Under the pieces are notes generated by a model, which had not been told where the DNA came from, ran no database searches, and worked only from the letters and a program-made list of their open reading frames with translations. Made by a program: the position numbers and the translations under genes. Below, piece after piece: positions 54,184 through 62,228 of a stretch of DNA of 64,000 bases. The stretch comes from an uncultured Oscillospiraceae bacterium (lineage in GTDB: Bacteria; Bacillota; Clostridia; Oscillospirales; Ruminococcaceae): assembly GCA_900542145.1 (NCBI GenBank), contig UQMF01000005.1, positions 1-64,000 on the forward strand, in the 5' to 3' direction. Every line of letters begins with the position of its first letter. Positions within the stretch are counted from its first letter, which is position 1.

Positions 54184-55386
54184 ATGGACAACAAATTTTT
54201 AGGACTGACTCCGCCTATGGGCTGGAATTCCTGGAACACCTTCACCTGGGAGATCAATGACAAGCTCATCAGGGAAGCCGCAGACGCGATGGCTTCCGAA
54301 CTGAAGGACGCCGGCTATGAGTACATCGTAATCGATGACTGCTGGAGCGAAAAGCAGCGCGACAGCAACGGAAAGCTTGTACCGGATCACTGGAAGTTCC
54401 CCGAGGGAATCAAGCCCGTTGCGGATTACGTCCACAGCAAGGGGCTGAAGTTCGGCATGTATTCCTGCGCCGGAACTCACACCTGCGGCGGACACCCCGG
54501 CAGCTTCGAGCATGAGTTCGATGACGCGGAAACCTTCGCAGAGTGGGGCGTGGACTACCTCAAGTACGACTACTGCTACAAGCCGGACTATATCCCCGGT
54601 GAGATACTTTACAAGAGAATGAGCACTGCGCTGCGCAACTGCGGACGTGACATCATGTTCTCCGCCTGCAACTGGGGCAATGACAACGTATACAAGTGGA
54701 TAAGGGAATCCGGAGCACACCTGTTCCGCTCCACCGGCGATATCCAGGATAACTGGGAGTCCATCAAGCGCCTTGCGCTTTCCCAGATCGGCAGCGAGTG
54801 CTACGGCGGTAACTTCTGCCACAACGACATCGACATGCTGGTTGTAGGAATGCACGGCGGCAGCAACAACGAGTGGATCAACTCCACCGAGCAGGGCGTG
54901 AATGTGATTGCTGACAGCGGCGAAACCATGCCGAAGCTGGGCGGCTGCACTGACGAGGAGTACCGCACTCATTTCAGCCTGTGGGCTATCATGAATTCAC
55001 CGCTGATGATAGGCTGCGATATCCGCCGCATGACCCCGGCAACAAAGGAGATACTCACCAACAAGGACGTTATCGCCATCAACCAGGATATCGAGTGCCG
55101 CGGTCCCTACTGCATAAAGCAGTGGAACAACCCGGACAATGTATTCTCCCTCGTAAAGCCGCTGGCTAACGGCGACTACGCTGTCGGCATGTTCAACTTC
55201 GGCGACCGCGCCGGCGAGATGAGCCTTCAGTTCTGGGATATCGGTCTGACCACCGCGTCCGGTCGTGGGCTCTCCATTTACGATTGCTGGAAGCACGAGG
55301 AACTCGGAACATTCACCGAGCGCTTCTGCACCACCGTTGAACCCCACGGCTGCGTAGTCCTGCGCGCTAAGGTAGTCAAGGTGTGA
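54184..55386 (+). CDS. alpha-galactosidase, GH27
   Basis: A 400-residue GH27 enzyme releasing alpha-linked galactose from galactomannan side chains or oligosaccharides. The N-terminal GLTPPMGWNSWNTF is the family signature; the nucleophile is Asp129 in YLKYDYC, and the acid/base is Asp186 in RSTGDIQDNW. There is a C-terminal beta-sandwich from about residue 310. There is no signal peptide, so imported oligosaccharides are the likely substrate. AAGGAG precedes the ATG. The next small gene starts within its stop. Confidence 0.93.
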   Translation: MDNKFLGLTPPMGWNSWNTFTWEINDKLIREAADAMASELKDAGYEYIVIDDCWSEKQRDSNGKLVPDHWKFPEGIKPVADYVHSKGLKFGMYSCAGTHTCGGHPGSFEHEFDDAETFAEWGVDYLKYDYCYKPDYIPGEILYKRMSTALRNCGRDIMFSACNWGNDNVYKWIRESGAHLFRSTGDIQDNWESIKRLALSQIGSECYGGNFCHNDIDMLVVGMHGGSNNEWINSTEQGVNVIADSGETMPKLGGCTDEEYRTHFSLWAIMNSPLMIGCDIRRMTPATKEILTNKDVIAINQDIECRGPYCIKQWNNPDNVFSLVKPLANGDYAVGMFNFGDRAGEMSLQFWDIGLTTASGRGLSIYDCWKHEELGTFTERFCTTVEPHGCVVLRAKVVKV

Positions 55387-55589
55387 TGGGGAATTATTCC
55401 ACCTGCAGGAAATGCGGCGCGAAGCTAGGCTCCGATGATATTGCGATACATCAGAAACTGGTTTCACGCAATGATACGGAATTTTTCTGCATAGACTGCC
55501 TGGCAGAATACTACCGGACCACCCGGGAGGTCATTCAGCAGCGCATAGACTACTACAGAAAAAGCGGAAAATGCACTTTATTCAGATGA
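55386..55589 (+). CDS. 67-residue zinc-ribbon-like protein between GH27 and GH26
   Basis: A small protein with CRKCGAKL near residue 8 and CIDCLAEYY near residue 37, two CxxC pairs likely to bind zinc, then a helical tail ending GKCTLFR. I do not recognise its function. The ATG at 55386 shares a base with the GH27 stop (TGATG); a GTG at 55383 is another option. It ends 10 bases before the GH26 gene, so it belongs to the operon. Confidence 0.72.
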   Translation: MGNYSTCRKCGAKLGSDDIAIHQKLVSRNDTEFFCIDCLAEYYRTTREVIQQRIDYYRKSGKCTLFR

Positions 55590-55599
55590 GGAATTTTAC

Positions 55600-56997
55600 A
55601 TGAAAAAATTTATTGCAATAATGCTGGCGGCGGCAATGGCGCTTTCGCTGACAGCCTGCCAGAAGTCCGACGAGGCTTCCGGGAGCGCGGCGGAGGACGG
55701 CAGCTCCGCTTCCTCTTTCACCTCCGAGGCGCAGACTCCGGATAACGGCGGCAATGGCACTGGACTGCTGTCCAATCCTATCGCGCTGACTGAGGACGGC
55801 GACATCGACATGGACGCTGCCCTTGCCTACGAAACGGATTTCGACGCGCTCAAGGCTTCCTTTGCCGAAAAGGAAGTTGACGCCACCAAGCCGGTATCCG
55901 AGAACGCCCGGAAGAATGAAAAGACCATGGAGGTGTGGAATTACCTCCGCAGCGTATACGGCAAGCAGGTAATCACCTGTCAGCAGATGATGGACAGCGA
56001 AGCGTACGAGGATCTGGTATTCTACAACGCCAGCGGAGATCTGACGGCAATGAAGGGATTTGACTTCATATTCAGCACCGGCAGCTACACCAGCGACGAT
56101 ATGATCGACATGGCGATCGAATGGTCCAAGACCTCAGGCGGACTGTGCGCATTCACATGGCACTGGAATGTCCCGAAGGATATTGATAATCCGTCCGGCG
56201 GCTATGCGTTCTACACCAGCGAGATAACCAACTTCAGCCAGATAAACGCCGTAACTCCCGGCACCAAGGAATACGAAACCGTGATCCACGACATAGATCT
56301 TATTGCGACAAAGATCCAGCGCATGGAAAGCGAGGGTGTGACTATCCTGTTCCGTCCGCTGCACGAGGCAGGCAATGCGTGGTTCTGGTGGGGACTCCAG
56401 GGCAGGGACAGCGCCACGAACGAGGTGTTCCAGAAGCTGTGGTACATGATCTACGACAGGCTTGAGAACTACCACAAGCTGTCCAATATCATCTGGGTAT
56501 GGAACGGTCAGAATCCTCATACCGCAATCCACCCGAACTCCTACGATATCGCAGGTATCGACAGATATTACGATAACGAGGACACTTCCGCCGAGGCGAT
56601 AACCAAGTATTACACAAGCTGTTACAGCGAGCTCCAGGGCTTCGAGAAGTACTGCGCCGAGGTAGCCGGCATTGAGGAAACCGGTAAAATGCTGACTCTC
56701 TCCGAGTGCGGATACATGCCGGACCCCGAGGGAATCAGGGCTAACAACACCATGTGGCTTTACTATATGATCTGGAACGGTGACTTCATTTATGAGCCGG
56801 GCGGCGGCGGAAGCCCCCTGCTCGACCTGGACAGCACTCCGTCACCGAATTCCAAGCGCCTTTCCAACGAGATGATACAGAGCTATTTCGGCAACGATCT
56901 GTTCGTGACCCTGAACAAGCTTCCGGAGTTCAGCTTCGGCGGCAGGGATATCCCCCAGAAGATTAAGAACTGGGAGTTCTACAAGAACGGCGGCTGA
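55600..56997 (+). CDS. secreted lipoprotein beta-mannanase, GH26
   Basis: A 465-residue lipoprotein. The signal peptide ends at the lipobox LTAC with Cys20, and a Ser/Glu/Asp-rich linker (about 22-65) leads to the GH26 domain. The acid/base is Glu256 in RPLHEAGN, and the nucleophile is Glu369 in TLSECGY. TWHWNVP and IIWVWNGQNP fit substrate-site strands of the family. It should cut the beta-1,4-mannan backbone outside the cell, while GH27 removes galactose inside. GAGGAA precedes the ATG. A terminator follows. Confidence 0.92.
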   Translation: MKKFIAIMLAAAMALSLTACQKSDEASGSAAEDGSSASSFTSEAQTPDNGGNGTGLLSNPIALTEDGDIDMDAALAYETDFDALKASFAEKEVDATKPVSENARKNEKTMEVWNYLRSVYGKQVITCQQMMDSEAYEDLVFYNASGDLTAMKGFDFIFSTGSYTSDDMIDMAIEWSKTSGGLCAFTWHWNVPKDIDNPSGGYAFYTSEITNFSQINAVTPGTKEYETVIHDIDLIATKIQRMESEGVTILFRPLHEAGNAWFWWGLQGRDSATNEVFQKLWYMIYDRLENYHKLSNIIWVWNGQNPHTAIHPNSYDIAGIDRYYDNEDTSAEAITKYYTSCYSELQGFEKYCAEVAGIEETGKMLTLSECGYMPDPEGIRANNTMWLYYMIWNGDFIYEPGGGGSPLLDLDSTPSPNSKRLSNEMIQSYFGNDLFVTLNKLPEFSFGGRDIPQKIKNWEFYKNGG

Positions 56998-57021
56998 TAT
57001 TTAATTCAGAATTAGGGCACA

Positions 57022-57056
57022 GGCTGCGAGAATATCGCAGCCCGTTTTCTGTTTTG
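57022..57056 (+). terminator. intrinsic terminator after GH26
   Basis: GGCTGCGA (57022-57029) pairs with TCGCAGCC (57035-57042), then CGTTTTCTGTTTT. Confidence 0.82.
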
Positions 57057-57139
57057 TTGATTATTACTATATTTCGCCTGCGTTTTTCGTCTTTAAAGTA
57101 AATTTCCTAAACAAAAAAATATGTTATCGTTTTCAGCCC

Positions 57140-57168
57140 TTGTAATTCTTCGCAATATATTGTATACT
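57140..57168 (+). promoter_or_regulatory. promoter of the GH94 gene
   Basis: TTGTAA (57140-57145), TATACT (57163-57168), spacer 17; a leader of about 110 bases follows. The rest of 56998-57287 holds the GH26 terminator and no further gene. Confidence 0.7.
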
Positions 57169-57287
57169 TGTTATTAGCGGCTTTGTGCTTTCCGCTGTGT
57201 GTGAACACGGAGGGCTGCCGGAATTATATTTCTGTGAGGGCAAAATCCCTCGGCTCATATGAGCAAACAAGGAAGGAAGGTCACTTA

Positions 57288-59762
57288 ATGAAATTCGGTC
57301 ATTTTGACGACAAAAACCGTGAGTATGTCATTACTTCTCCCCGTACTCCCTATCCGTGGATAAACTACCTCGGAACACAGGGATTCTTTTCTTTGATATC
57401 CAACACCGCAGGCGGATACAGCTTCTATAAGGACGCTCGTCTGCGCCGTATCACACGTTATCGCTATAACAACGTCCCCATCGACATGGGCGGCAGATAC
57501 TTCTACATCAAGGACGGCGACACTGTCTGGAATCCCGGCTGGTCCCCCGTAAAGACCGAGCTCGACAGCTACGAGTGCCGCCACGGCATGGGCTACACCA
57601 TCATCACCGGCAAGAAGAACGGACTCAAGGCTGAGGCTACTTTCTTCGTTCCGCAGAACTACGACGGCGAGGTTCAGCAGCTGGTTCTCACCAACGAGAG
57701 CAATTCCGCCAAGACCTTCAAACTGTGGTCTTTCGCAGAGTGGTGCCTCTGGGACGCTCAGGACGACTGCGCAAACTTCCAGAGAAACTTCTCCACCGGC
57801 CGTGTTGAGGTAGTCGGCTCCACCATCTACCACAAGACCGAATACCGCGACAGACGCGACCACTTCGCATTCTACACCGTAAACGATACTATTGACGGCT
57901 ACGATACCGACCGTGACGCTTTCATCGGTCTTTACAACGGATTCCACAATCCGCAGGCTGTCCTCAACGGCAAGGCTGCAAACTCTTTCGCTGACGGCTG
58001 GTCCCCCATCGCTTCCCACTACAAGGAGATCACCCTTGCAGCCGGCGAGAGCAAGACCCTCGTGTTCATTCTCGGATACGTTGAAATGCCCGTTGCTGAG
58101 AAGTTCGAGGCTGACGGCAAGACCATCAACAAGGTAAAGAGCAACGCAATGATCGAGAAGTACAACACTCCCGAGAAGGTTGCGGCAGGTCTTGCAGAGC
58201 TGAGAGAAACCTGGGACAAGCTCCTCGGAATCCTCAATGTTGACACACCGGACGACAAGGTAAACCGCATGGTCAACATCTGGAACCAGTATCAGTGCAT
58301 GGTTACATTCAACCTGTCCCGTTCCGCTTCCTACTTCGAGAGCGGTATCGGACGCGGCATGGGCTTCCGTGATTCCAACCAGGACGTACTCGGTTTCGTT
58401 CACCAGATCCCCGACAGAGCAAGAGAGAGAATCATCGACATCGCTTCCACCCAGTTCCCGGACGGCGGCTGCTACCACCAGTACCAGCCCCTTACCAAGA
58501 AGGGCAACGCTGATATCGGCGGCGACTTCTCCGACGATCCGCTGTGGCTCATCCTCTCCGTTTCCGCTTACATCAAGGAAACCGGCGACTGGAGCATTCT
58601 CGACGAGATGGTGCCCTACGACAACGATATGTCCGTTGCACAGCCCATGCTCGAGCACCTGAAGGTTTCCTTCTACCACATCGTGAACAACCTCGGTCCG
58701 CACGGTCTGCCCCTCGCAATGCGCGCAGACTGGAACGACTGCATCAACCTCTCCTGCTACTCCGATACTCCCGGCGAGTCCTTCCAGACCTACACCAACC
58801 CGAAGTTCAAGGCAGAGGGCGGCTACTCCAAGGTCGCTGAGTCCGCATTTGTCGGCGCTCTCTTTACATACGCTGGTCCGAACTACGTTCAGATACTCAA
58901 CCACCTTGGCAAGACCGACGAGGCTGCAAAGGCACAGGCTGAGATCGACAAGATGAAGAAGGCTATGATGGACTCCGCATGGGACGGCGACTGGTTCCTC
59001 AGAGCGTACGACGCAGAGGGCAAGAAGATGGGCTCCAAGGAGTGCGAGGAAGGTCAGATCTTCATCGAGCCGCAGGGCTTCGCAATCATGTCCGACATCG
59101 ACGCCGAGGCTTCCAGGAAAACCCTAAAGGCTGTAGATGAAAGACTGAACACCCAGTACGGTCTGGTACTCAACAATCCTGCATTCACCAAGTACTATAT
59201 CCAGTACGGTGAGATCTCCACATATCCCGGCGGATACAAGGAGAACGCAGGTATCTTCACCCACAACAACGCGTGGATAATCTGCGCGGCTGCATACGCA
59301 GGCGAGGGCGACCAGGCGTTCAAGTACTACTCCGAGATCGCTCCGGCGTTCACCGAGGATACCTCCGATATCCACAAGACCGAGCCGTATGTTTACGGTC
59401 AGATGATCGGCGGTAAGGACGCGGGCGCTGATATTGGCAAGCAGGGCGACAACTTCGGTCAGGGCAAGAACAGCTGGCTGACAGGTACCGCTGCATGGAA
59501 CATGGTTGCTATCTCCCAGTACATTTTGGGTATTGCGGCTGACTTCGACGGACTGAAGATCGACCCGTCCATTCCTCACGAGTGGGACGGCATGAAGGCT
59601 ACCCGTCAGTTCCGCGGCGCAACCTACAACATCACAGTTAAGAACCCGAACCATGTTTGCAAGGGCGTTAAGGCAATGACCGTTGACGGCAAGGCTGTCG
59701 AGGGCAACGTTATTCCCGTTTGCGACGGCGGCGAGCACACAGTTGAGGTCGTTCTCGGCTGA
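57288..59762 (+). CDS. cellobiose phosphorylase, GH94
   Basis: An 824-residue GH94 phosphorylase, which splits cellobiose with phosphate into glucose 1-phosphate and glucose in the cytosol. MKFGHFDDKNREYVITSPRT is the usual N-terminus. The catalytic Asp lies in RADWNDC (about residues 479-485), and the aromatic, acidic substrate loops (WNPGWSPVKTELD, GFRDSNQDVLGFVH) match cellobiose phosphorylases. Other beta-1,4-disaccharides cannot be fully excluded. ATG at 57288 follows GGAAGGAAGG; a TTG at 57168 lies on the promoter and is rejected. Strongly biased codons suggest high expression. Confidence 0.92.
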   Translation: MKFGHFDDKNREYVITSPRTPYPWINYLGTQGFFSLISNTAGGYSFYKDARLRRITRYRYNNVPIDMGGRYFYIKDGDTVWNPGWSPVKTELDSYECRHGMGYTIITGKKNGLKAEATFFVPQNYDGEVQQLVLTNESNSAKTFKLWSFAEWCLWDAQDDCANFQRNFSTGRVEVVGSTIYHKTEYRDRRDHFAFYTVNDTIDGYDTDRDAFIGLYNGFHNPQAVLNGKAANSFADGWSPIASHYKEITLAAGESKTLVFILGYVEMPVAEKFEADGKTINKVKSNAMIEKYNTPEKVAAGLAELRETWDKLLGILNVDTPDDKVNRMVNIWNQYQCMVTFNLSRSASYFESGIGRGMGFRDSNQDVLGFVHQIPDRARERIIDIASTQFPDGGCYHQYQPLTKKGNADIGGDFSDDPLWLILSVSAYIKETGDWSILDEMVPYDNDMSVAQPMLEHLKVSFYHIVNNLGPHGLPLAMRADWNDCINLSCYSDTPGESFQTYTNPKFKAEGGYSKVAESAFVGALFTYAGPNYVQILNHLGKTDEAAKAQAEIDKMKKAMMDSAWDGDWFLRAYDAEGKKMGSKECEEGQIFIEPQGFAIMSDIDAEASRKTLKAVDERLNTQYGLVLNNPAFTKYYIQYGEISTYPGGYKENAGIFTHNNAWIICAAAYAGEGDQAFKYYSEIAPAFTEDTSDIHKTEPYVYGQMIGGKDAGADIGKQGDNFGQGKNSWLTGTAAWNMVAISQYILGIAADFDGLKIDPSIPHEWDGMKATRQFRGATYNITVKNPNHVCKGVKAMTVDGKAVEGNVIPVCDGGEHTVEVVLG

Positions 59763-59784
59763 TAAGGGCATTCGGACAGAATCA

Positions 59785-59818
59785 GGCGCCGGAGGATAAT
59801 TCCCCCGGCGCCTTTTGT
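59785..59818 (+). terminator. intrinsic terminator after GH94
   Basis: AGGCGCCGG (59785-59793) pairs with CCGGCGCCT (59806-59814), then TTT. It sits immediately before the next gene's ribosome binding site. Confidence 0.78.
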
Positions 59819-59832
59819 GAAAGAGGTATTAT

Positions 59833-60498
59833 ATGTTCCGTGGAGTTATCCTACTGGTGGACAGGTTCTCCGGAATGAATTCCCTGATAAGCAGCTACCT
59901 GACTGCTTCTGGATTTGACGTGTGCTGCATGCAGTCCGTTGACGGAATAACCGCGGAGGCGCTTTCATCGGCACACCTTGTGCTGATGGACATAGACACC
60001 GCTGGCGACCGGCTGAGCGAGATTGCCGGTCGGCTGAGCGCCGCCGGAATCCCACTGGTGGTGCTTACATCGGAGCATGACTCCGACGGCAGGCTGACCG
60101 CGCTGGAGATGGGCGCCGCGGACGTGATGAGCCGTCCGCTGGATATGGCGGAGCTTACCGCCAGGGTACGCGCCGCGACCGCAAGGACGCTGCTGTCGGT
60201 GCCGTTCGTGAAGCGCCCTCCGGTCAGCTGCGGCGGACTTACCGCAGACATTATGCAGTACCGGGCGACGTTGGACGGCGAGGAGCTTGACCTCCCCCCG
60301 AAAGAGATCGCGCTGCTGTACCTGCTGATAGGCTCTCCGGGGAGAGTATGCACCCGTGAGGAGCTTTCCCGTCAGCTGGGCAGCACAGGCAGCGAGCGAA
60401 CCGTGAATCTCCACGTCAGCCGGCTGAAAAAGAAGATCGGGCGGTATTCCGATAACATAGTCCCGGTGCGCGGCGTGGGGTATAAGTTCACTGAGTGA
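59833..60498 (+). CDS. OmpR-type response regulator with degenerate receiver
   Basis: A 221-residue protein: a receiver domain (residues 1-115) and a winged-helix DNA-binding domain (about 128-221: LDLPPKEIALLYLL, ERTVNLHVSRLKKKIG, VRGVGYKF). The phosphorylation site Asp53 (LMDIDTAG) and Thr79 are kept, but the second acidic residue after Asp10 is Arg11 (LLVDRFS) and the invariant Lys is Arg101 (MSRPLD). Such changes weaken or abolish normal phosphorylation. No histidine kinase is adjacent. AAGAGGT precedes the ATG. Its stop abuts the convergent NUDIX gene with no gap. Confidence 0.85.
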   Translation: MFRGVILLVDRFSGMNSLISSYLTASGFDVCCMQSVDGITAEALSSAHLVLMDIDTAGDRLSEIAGRLSAAGIPLVVLTSEHDSDGRLTALEMGAADVMSRPLDMAELTARVRAATARTLLSVPFVKRPPVSCGGLTADIMQYRATLDGEELDLPPKEIALLYLLIGSPGRVCTREELSRQLGSTGSERTVNLHVSRLKKKIGRYSDNIVPVRGVGYKFTE

Positions 60499-60963
60499 TC
60501 ACGGTTCGCTTACGGTTATGAACCGCAATTCCGGGTCAGGGGAGTTCACGGCTTCAAAGAGGTGCTTCGGAAAAACCGGCATGTCCGGCTCTTTCGTGGA
60601 ATCCAGCCAGACAAGGCACTGATCAGCGGAGTCGCATTGTATTGCGGTTTCATCAATCAGCGAAACGTCAAACGGCTTTATAAGGAACAGAAATTCCAGC
60701 TCATGGTAAGCAATTCCGTCAAGGCGGAAGAACTTTTCGCTGATGGAATACAGTCGGTCAATCTCGGCGGAAACTCCCGTTTCCTCGCGTATTTCCCGGA
60801 GTATCGCGGCTTCGGCGGTTTCGCCAAGTTTCACACGTCCGCCTATGACCGTGTAGAAGTCAACTCGGCTGTCCTTTCCGACAAGTACGCGGCTTCCGTC
60901 GGTTATCACGGCACCAGCGCGCAGGTTGAATTTGCCCTCTGTAGTATTGAATGTGCAGTCCAT
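60499..60963 (-). CDS. NUDIX hydrolase
   Basis: A 154-residue pyrophosphohydrolase. The NUDIX box is GRVKLGETAEAAILREIREE followed by TGV, all catalytic Glu and Arg residues present. The substrate (a nucleoside diphosphate linked to another group) cannot be read. AAAGGAGG precedes the ATG on the minus strand. It is convergent and directly abutting with the response regulator, stop to stop (TGATCA). Confidence 0.88.
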   Translation of the reverse strand: MDCTFNTTEGKFNLRAGAVITDGSRVLVGKDSRVDFYTVIGGRVKLGETAEAAILREIREETGVSAEIDRLYSISEKFFRLDGIAYHELEFLFLIKPFDVSLIDETAIQCDSADQCLVWLDSTKEPDMPVFPKHLFEAVNSPDPELRFITVSEP

Positions 60964-61001
60964 GGACGCCTCCTTTGTTGTGTGATTTATGTGGGTAACT
61001 T

Positions 61002-61030
61002 ATTATAGCATATTTGTGGCGTTGTGTCAA
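61002..61030 (-). promoter_or_regulatory. promoter of the NUDIX gene
   Basis: Minus strand TTGACA (61025-61030), TATAAT (61002-61007), spacer 17. Confidence 0.82.
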
Positions 61031-61163
61031 TAATAATCACCAAATCCCCGGCGGACCGGCGTGGATTTTTGTGTAAATCGGAGAAAAAGGGCGTAAGTCC
61101 GGAATTGCGCAACAGTAATGCAACAAACTGTCCCATATGGGGCTTGGTGGCGCGGATTGTCCA

Positions 61164-61192
61164 TTGAAAAAAATAGAAACCGCGTTTATAAT
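61164..61192 (+). promoter_or_regulatory. promoter of the plsC-acp-ketosynthase operon
   Basis: TTGAAA (61164-61169), TATAAT (61187-61192), spacer 17. Confidence 0.75.
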
Positions 61193-61236
61193 ATTAAATA
61201 GGTGCTGATCTCGGTCGGCACTGGAAGGGAGCGTTT

Positions 61237-61959
61237 ATGGAACAAGACCGCAAAAGCCCCCTGAAGCAGTCCCTGTGGGGAAAGTTCTATCAGATGCTTA
61301 TAACCTGGATAGTCTATTTCCTGTTCAGACCGAAGGTCGAATGGGTGGACAGATCCGTTAAGAAGCAGCTTAAAGGCAAGCCGGCGGTGTTCGTGTTCAA
61401 CCACACGCACCACTTTGACGGAGCCTTTACCGGGGCGGTGCTTGGACGCTACAAGCCCTATGTCCTGGTGAAAAAGAACTGGTACGAGAAAAAGGCAGTC
61501 GGCACGATGATCGGCTGGTGCAGGTGTTTCCCGATTGATCTCGAGGGCGCCGATGCAAGCTGGTATTCCACTGCTGAGGAGATAATCCATCGCAACGGCT
61601 CGCTTATAATCTTCCCCGAGGGCGGCATTGCCAGGGAGGGAAAAATCGAGAAATTCAAGCCCGGAGCGGCGCTGGTATGCGCTTCCACCGGGGCGTGCGT
61701 GGTGCCTATGGCGATCTACGGCGGCTATCACATGGTGTTCGGCAGGCGGCAGAGGCTGCTGGTCGGAAAGCCCATCGAGAGCAGCTGCCCGGAGAACATG
61801 CGTCATTCACAGTACGCAAAGCAGCTGATGAAGCAGGCTGAGGAAGAAACCAAGCGGCTTTACGGCATACTGGAGCAGAAATACGGCAAGACGGATACAT
61901 ACACCGAAAGCTATGCTCCGCAGAACAGTACACAGGCGGAAGAAACCGCAGAAAATTAA
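61237..61959 (+). CDS. PlsC-like 1-acylglycerol-3-phosphate O-acyltransferase family protein
   Basis: A 240-residue LPLAT family acyltransferase. The catalytic HX4D motif is NHTHHFDGA near residue 57, and the glycerol-phosphate-binding motif is FPEGGIAREGKIEKF near residue 127. An N-terminal hydrophobic stretch (FYQMLITWIVYFLF, about 15-28) anchors it at the membrane. Family members acylate lysophosphatidate, lyso-ornithine lipids or polyketide-like products. The gene is followed by its own acyl carrier protein and a ketosynthase, so a specialised lipid is more likely than routine phospholipid synthesis. AAGGGAG precedes the ATG. Confidence 0.88.
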   Translation: MEQDRKSPLKQSLWGKFYQMLITWIVYFLFRPKVEWVDRSVKKQLKGKPAVFVFNHTHHFDGAFTGAVLGRYKPYVLVKKNWYEKKAVGTMIGWCRCFPIDLEGADASWYSTAEEIIHRNGSLIIFPEGGIAREGKIEKFKPGAALVCASTGACVVPMAIYGGYHMVFGRRQRLLVGKPIESSCPENMRHSQYAKQLMKQAEEETKRLYGILEQKYGKTDTYTESYAPQNSTQAEETAEN

Positions 61960-61979
61960 TTGTAGAGAGGTATTTCACT

Positions 61980-62225
61980 ATGAACACAGAAATCGCAGAA
62001 AAGATCAAGAACATGCTGGTCGAGAACCTTCGTATCCCCGCTGACGAGCTGGAGTACACCAGCGAGCTGTTCGGCGACGATATCGGACTTGACTCCATCG
62101 ACTCCATCGAGATCATCGCAGGCATCGACAACCTGTTCGGTGTTCAGATGACCGGCGCTGCAAGAGAGAACTTCCAGACTATCGAGACCCTCACAAAGTT
62201 CGTTGAGGAGCACATGGGAGAGTAA
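61980..62225 (+). CDS. acyl carrier protein (dedicated)
   Basis: An 81-residue carrier protein. The phosphopantetheine attachment Ser39 lies in GLDSIDSIEI, in the usual place before helix 2, and the protein is strongly acidic. AGAGAGG precedes the ATG. It is 20 bases after the plsC-like gene and 3 bases before the ketosynthase, so it most likely serves that pathway and not general fatty acid synthesis. Confidence 0.92.
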   Translation: MNTEIAEKIKNMLVENLRIPADELEYTSELFGDDIGLDSIDSIEIIAGIDNLFGVQMTGAARENFQTIETLTKFVEEHMGE

Positions 62226-62228
62226 TCA

